A stretch of DNA of 64,000 nucleotides from Dicyema japonicum. Lineage: Eukaryota; Dicyemida; Rhombozoa; Dicyemidae. The translations under genes were made by a program, and so were the position numbers. Numbering within the stretch: position 1 is the stretch's first letter; each line of letters starts with the position of its first letter. Shown here in pieces: positions 58,850 to 64,000 of the stretch. Where the stretch lies: the NCBI GenBank assembly GCA_011109175.1, contig RDEW01000005.1:1046643-1110642 (forward strand), given 5' to 3'. The notes under the pieces are model-generated. The model had not been told where the DNA came from and ran no database searches. It worked only from the letters and a program-made list of their open reading frames with translations.

Positions 58850-61270
58850 TTAGTCGGATAAATTGTTCATAAATCGTGATAAGGCCACTAGTTCGGTCTC
58901 TAAGTATTTTTGAGAGTACTTTTAAAATTCACATTTTTTTCAGATTAGTCGGATAAATTGTTCATAAATCGTGGTAAGGCCACTAGTTCGGTCTCTAAGT
59001 GTTTTTGAGAGCACTTTTAAAATTCACATTTTTTTCAGAGCAGAAGTTACTTTGTTTTCAACATGTCGGATAAAGGTGAGTCCCTGATCAAAGGTTACTC
59101 TCAGAATATTCGGTGTTTTGTTAATATGAATAGCTTCGTTCTTCATAAAGAATTTGGTTAGATACAGACCTGTCTTTTGTAGGTAGTAAACAGTGTGACA
59201 AAGAACTTGTTGCTGATGTGTCGAGTCTCCGCTTCGAGAGTCATAGTTCCAGCTTGTCAAGCATTTGTTGAGCGGACTGAGTCCCCTTGAGGGACTCCAT
59301 TTGGGAAATAGCGAGATTTTGATTTGATGTTGTTGATGAGTACTTGTGCTCGTCTTCATTTAGGAAGTTTCCAAGCCAAAGTTGGATGTTGGTTTCAAAT
59401 ATTTTCTTTGTTAGGAGTTTCCTAGGGACTGAGTCGAACGCTTTTGTAATGTCCACGGATATAAGTGCTGTCCTCTGATGGGGTTTGGGGGAGTTAAATC
59501 CTTCCGCAATGAATTGTGTGAGGGTTGTAAGGTGTGTTGTTGTCAAATGGTTATCCCGGAATCTGTGCTGAGTCAGAAGTATTGAGATTGAGTCTTGTAT
59601 TTTTTCCAAAACAAGCGTTTCAAAGATTTTTGAGACCGGACTTAGAATAGATATTGAGCGATATGAAAATGGTTCATCTATTGGTTTGTTGGGTTTTCGG
59701 ATAGGTCTGATTAGAGACTTCTTCCATCTTTCAGGGATTGTATTTGTGTTAATGGATAGGTTGAAGATATAGGCTAATAGTTTCAAGGCTCGATGGCCTA
59801 GGTGCTTCAGTTCACATGTGGTTATATTGTCTGGTCTTTTGGTTTCTGACCCGTTGACTTTGAATATGGCTCAGCGAACATCCTGACTAGTAAATAGGAT
59901 CAAGTCATCGGAGCGTTTCGTTTTAATCTTATTCAGGAATACTTGGTGTTCTTTTGAAAACTTCTTGTAGGAGATAGACGTGTAATATTTTATCAGAGTG
60001 TCTGGTTTTATGTAGACTTCGACTTTTCTCTCTGGGGAGGATCTTTTGATGTTCTTGATCCCCTTGCACACTCTCTGCATTTGGGGGGTTCTTGCAGGAA
60101 GCCTTCGATAACCTCGTCCATCTAATTGCATTTTCTGCCTTTCTGTTGTTGTCGATCTCTCTGTTCAATTCTCGTTTTTTTCTGATGTTTTCTTCTGTTG
60201 GCGATTTTACCATCTTTAGATTATTTCGTCCTCTAATCAGATGTTTCGTCGTTGTGTTGAAACGTTTTGATGACGTAGGTTGTTTCCCCATAGACAGCGT
60301 TTATGGTGGAGTTGAACCATTTCACTAATTGTTCGACGGAGGGAGGATTGGGGAAATTTAATAGTCCAGTACAATTATCGACGTAATCCTTGAATCCTCT
60401 CCAATTCGCAAGGCAGTAGTTAGTTATCGTTGGGCATTGTCCTTTTATCCGTGACCTTGTTTTGACCTCAAAAAATATTGGATTGTAGTCACTCCTGGAG
60501 TCACACTTCACTGACCAGTCAATAAAGTTGCCAAGGACGGTGATGACAATGAGATGTCGATAGAAATAGGTTTATCGTTACGTCGATTAGGTGTTCTTGT
60601 ATGAGATGCAGGATCGTTGAGTATACATAGGCTGTGTAGGTCCTCAATTATCATCTTTCCTCTTAGTTCAGTGGTGCTTCGCATTGAAGTCACCACAGAT
60701 AATCACATCTTTCAGTGATGCGAGAGGATTGATTCTGGGAGGACTGGACGAACAGGAACTCAACAGTGGGAGATATGCGTTGACAATTATTATCATCTTT
60801 CCTCTTAGTTCAGTGGTGCTTCGCATTGAAGTCACCACAGATAATCACATCTTTCAGTGATGCGAGAGGATTGATTCTGGGAGGACTGGACGAACAGGAA
60901 CTCAACAGTGGGAGATATGCGTTGACAATTATTATTGATAGTCTTGGGACTCGTACTTTGATAACTAAAAATTCGAGATTTCTATATCCTTTATGAATAG
61001 TGTAAGCACTGATAGTTAAGTCCTCACACGGAATGCCGTTACGGATAACTGTGAGAAAACCCCCACCAAGTTTGCCAATTCTGTCACGGCGAAATTCTGT
61101 GAAATCCGGAAATACTTGTGTTGAACTCTTTGGAGAAAGCTTAGACTCTTGAATTAGCTACAGATCGATGTGATTTTCTTTCACAAATGTCCGAAGTTCG
61201 TGTATCTTGTTCTTGATTCCATTTATGTTGAGTTGGACTATTCTGGCTGGTTCAGGGTTTGCCTCAACGT
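58850..61270 (-). mobile_element. Non-LTR retrotransposon, endonuclease plus RT, broken
   Basis: On the minus strand the element starts near 61250 with the endonuclease (IVQLNINGIKNKIHELRTFV, then GGGFLTVI and CGDFNA near 60685). A linker follows, then RT blocks: RWKKSLIRPIRKPNKP and SYRSISILSPVSKIFETLV (59730-59600), ALISVDITKAFDSVPRKLLT (59475-59415) and a thumb segment (LRVTFDQGLTFIRHV near 59100-59060). Several frameshifts and the loss of the YADD block show it is dead. Two internal tandem duplications are present: 60648-60931 (142 bp x 2) and 58853-59038 (95 bp x 2). Confidence 0.8.
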
Positions 61271-61680
61271 CTCCGCAGCGGAGGCCTTCCTTAAAGGTCC
61301 ACCCGTGGAGATAGGGAAAAGTGTAGTCCTTTTTTTACAAATGCCACCACGTCGCGAGCCACATGACATTATCACATTGATCTTAATGAATGGATAAATT
61401 NAAGTTTAGACTCTTGAATTAGCAACAGATCGATTTGATTTTCTTTCACAAATGTCCGAAGTTCGTGTATCTTGTTCTTGATTCCATTTATGTTGAGTTG
61501 GACTATTCTGGCTGTTTCAGGGTTTGCCTCAACGTCTCCGCAGCGGCGCAGGCCTTCCTTATTGGTCCACCCGTGGAGATAGGGAAAAGTGTAGTCCTTT
61601 TTTTACAAATGCCACCACGTCGTCGGCGAGCCACATGACATTATCACATTGATCTTAATAAATGGATAAATTTTTACTAA
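61140..61680 (-). repeat. Duplicated LINE 5' segment around an N
   Basis: 61146-61400 and 61407-61672 are near-identical copies of the endonuclease start region, joined by a single N at 61401. A third partial copy begins at 62594 directly after another N (62593). The Ns suggest scaffold joins, so the copy number may be an assembly artefact. Confidence 0.75.
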
Positions 61681-61689
61681 CTCGGTTTT

Positions 61690-63690
61690 CTATGTAAGAA
61701 TATTCTTTGGTTAACAAATCAATTTTTTTATTGCCTTCTCAACAACAATGCTCATAAAATAAGTCGAATCTGCATTGAAAGCATTAAAATAGTCCAAACT
61801 ACGACTGATAGCCTACAGAGTAAACATCATCCAAACCTCATCCATATCCTTAGTCTTTCTTGGAATAACCTACAGATTTTGATAAGTGTTATTTGGATAG
61901 ACATAATTAGGTTAACTTCAGTAAAGTTCCAAGAATTATACATTTTTGTCATAACTAGCTGAAAGCATTCATTTACCGAAGAGAAGAACTGCCTAGGTAA
62001 GTTATTTGGATAGACATAATTAGGTTAACTTCAGTAAAGTTCCAAGAATTATACATTTTTGTCATAAATAGCTGAAAGCATTAATTTACCAAAGAGAAGA
62101 ACTGCTTAGGTAAATGATGATGTAAAACGTCTGAGATTCATCATGGCCTTTAAGGAAAATAGAGGAATTATTAAAATTTGACGGAATTGAATCGTACTTG
62201 TTGTTCTAATTTCGTTGAAATAATTTCCTTTAAATTAAAGTGCGAACCATAAAATCTTAAATAGTAAATGGTTAAGTTTTTTTCAAAAGCAGTAAGTAAC
62301 GGTCTTCAAGTGGGACATCTGCCGCTGCAACGAGATATCACATCCAGAATTTTAAGGGTTTTAACTGCAAAAAGGGGAATTGTTTTGAAACAACGATGGG
62401 CCCAGGTTGAAATGACAAAACTCAGTATTAAAGAACATAAGTTTTCAGAATTATGTGAAAAAGTTTCATCTTCACGTGACAATTGGATATTAGTTTGACT
62501 CTAGCTGCAACGAATCGCAAATATTCCCCTATCAAATGATTCTCAAACCTCAGCTAAGTCGTAATGGCGTCCAAGGGGATCTCCTCTGGATGNTGTTCTT
62601 GATTCCATTTATGTTGAGTTGGACTATTCTGGCTGGTTCAGGGTTTGCCTCAACGTCTCCGCAGCGGCACAGGCCTACCTGATTAATACACCTGTGGAGA
62701 TAGAAAAAAGTGTAGTTCTTTTTTTTCCAAATGCCACCACGTCGCGAGCCACATTGATCTTAATGAATGGATAAATTTTTACTGACTTGGTTTTCTATGT
62801 AAGAATATTCTCTGATTAACTAATCAATTTTTTATTGCTTTCTCAACAACAATGCTCATAAAATAAGTCAAATCCGCATTGAAAGCATTAAAATAGTCCA
62901 AACTACGACTGATAGCCTACAGAGTAAACATCATCCAAACCTCATCCATATCCTTAGTCTATCTTGGAATAACCTAGCAGATTTTGATAAGTGTTATTTG
63001 GATAGACATAATTAGGTTAACTTCAGTAAAGTTCCAAGAATTATACATTTTTGTCATAACTAGCTGAAAGCATTCATTTACCAAAGAGAAGAACTGCCTA
63101 GGTAAATAAAAATGTGGAACGTCTGAGATTCATCATGGCCATAAAGGGAAATAAAGAAATCATTAAAACTTGACGGAATGAAATCGTACTTGGAGTTTAG
63201 ATTTCGTTGAAATAATAACGTCTGAGATTCATCATGGCCATAAAGGGAAATAAAGAAATCATTAAAATTTGACGGAATGGAATCGTACTTGGAGTTTAGA
63301 TTTCGTTGAAATAATTTCCTTTAAAATAAAGTGCGAACCATAAAATCTCAAATAGTAAATGGTAAAGTTTTTTCAAAAGCAGTAATCAACGGTCCTTAAG
63401 TGGGACATCTGCCGCTGCAGCGAGACATCACATCCAGAATATTAAGGGTTTTAACTTCAAAAAGTGGGCGTTGTTTTGAAACAACGATGAGCCCAAATTG
63501 AAATGACAACACTCAGTATTAAAGAACATAAGCTTTCAGAAATAAGTGAAAAAGTTTCACCTACACGTGGCAATTGGATATTAGTTTGACTCTAGCAGCC
63601 ACGAATCGCAAATATTCCCCTATCAAATGGTTCTCAAACCTTAGGAAAGTCGTAATACCGTCCAAGGGGATCTCCTCTGAATGGTTGTTA
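61690..63690. repeat. Tandem duplication of about 1.1 kb with nested repeats
   Basis: Blocks such as AACAATGCTCATAAAATAAG (61746 and 62849), CTGAAAGCATTCATTTACC (61959 and 63064) and CATCTGCCGCTGCA (62317 and 63408) recur at an offset of about 1.1 kb. Nested inside are a 113-bp duplication (61888-62113) and a 99-bp duplication (63121-63318). The open frame 62268-62498 is broken in the second copy. The unit probably is LINE 5' untranslated sequence, as it lies directly upstream of the minus-strand element. Confidence 0.7.
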
Positions 63691-64000
63691 AGTAATGATC
63701 CGTTTGGAATTAATTTAGGATTCCAACAATTTCCGAAAGTTTAGTTAAATTTATCAGTGATTACTCAAAAATCTTCTTAATTTCCTATATTTAATTGATA
63801 TATCATTCACTACTTTTAAATGTGGAAATAATGAACCAAGTGTGATATCTGTTAGTTTAAATTAAATTAGTATGTTAACTAAAATCCAACCAAGAAGTAA
63901 GCTTGATACTTTGGAAGGACGAGATATGGACGAAGTAACTAACTTACGCTCCTGAGTGCTTACTACAAAATTAAAATCATTTGTTGTACTTGTGAAGCTC
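63691..64000. other. Window end, no recognisable feature
   Basis: AT-rich sequence without a recognisable gene. Confidence 0.3.

Noticed and set aside
62268-62498. A 76-codon frame as a new gene
   Set aside because: The tandem copy near 63357-63590 has frameshifts and stops, the peptide matches no family I know, and it lies in LINE-associated repeats.

Overview
The window looks like nuclear DNA of a small, compact animal genome, most likely a dicyemid mesozoan (a Dicyema-like parasite of cephalopods). The main reason is intron size. In seven genes that can be followed by homology I could place 56 spliceosomal introns, all 21-29 bp long; an eighth (EXOC7) has similar ones plus one of 30 bp. 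Such dwarf introns in animal-type genes (F-box/LRR ciliary protein, C-type lectin, exocyst, Paf1 complex) are, to my knowledge, typical of dicyemids. The species is inferred. The introns are read directly from the sequence.

Host genes, left to right: EXOC7/Exo70 (4933-7668, -), histidyl-tRNA synthetase (13888-15709, -), an FBXL13/DRC6-like F-box LRR protein of motile cilia (19394-22139, -), a C-type-lectin membrane protein (27430-28309, +), an intron-bearing DDE integrase gene (29982-30946, -), serine palmitoyltransferase subunit LCB2 (35226-36867, +), arginyl-tRNA synthetase (38541-40465, -), tRNA-Lys(UUU) (45023-45095, +), a methionine sulfoxide reductase A (47684-48335, -), and the N-terminal half of CTR9 of the Paf1 complex (52163-54237, +). 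They are unrelated housekeeping or cell-surface genes with no operon-like logic. Most lie 3-12 kb apart in repeat-rich DNA.

The most striking item is MsrA. Its catalytic cysteine codon is an in-frame TGA, and a textbook-like SECIS element starts about five bases after the stop codon. It is therefore a probable selenoprotein.

Between the genes lie decayed non-LTR retrotransposons of several lineages, a Helitron-type helicase remnant, at least two tRNA-derived SINE families, and two minisatellites (about 93 bp x 6 and 84 bp x 8). There are also many local tandem duplications (39, 95, 99, 113, 119 and 142 bp, and about 1.1 kb). The last 3 kb (61.1-63.7 kb) is a mosaic of LINE 5' sequence repeated in tandem, with single N bases at 61401 and 62593 that mark assembly joins. 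No CRISPR array or bacterial feature is present.
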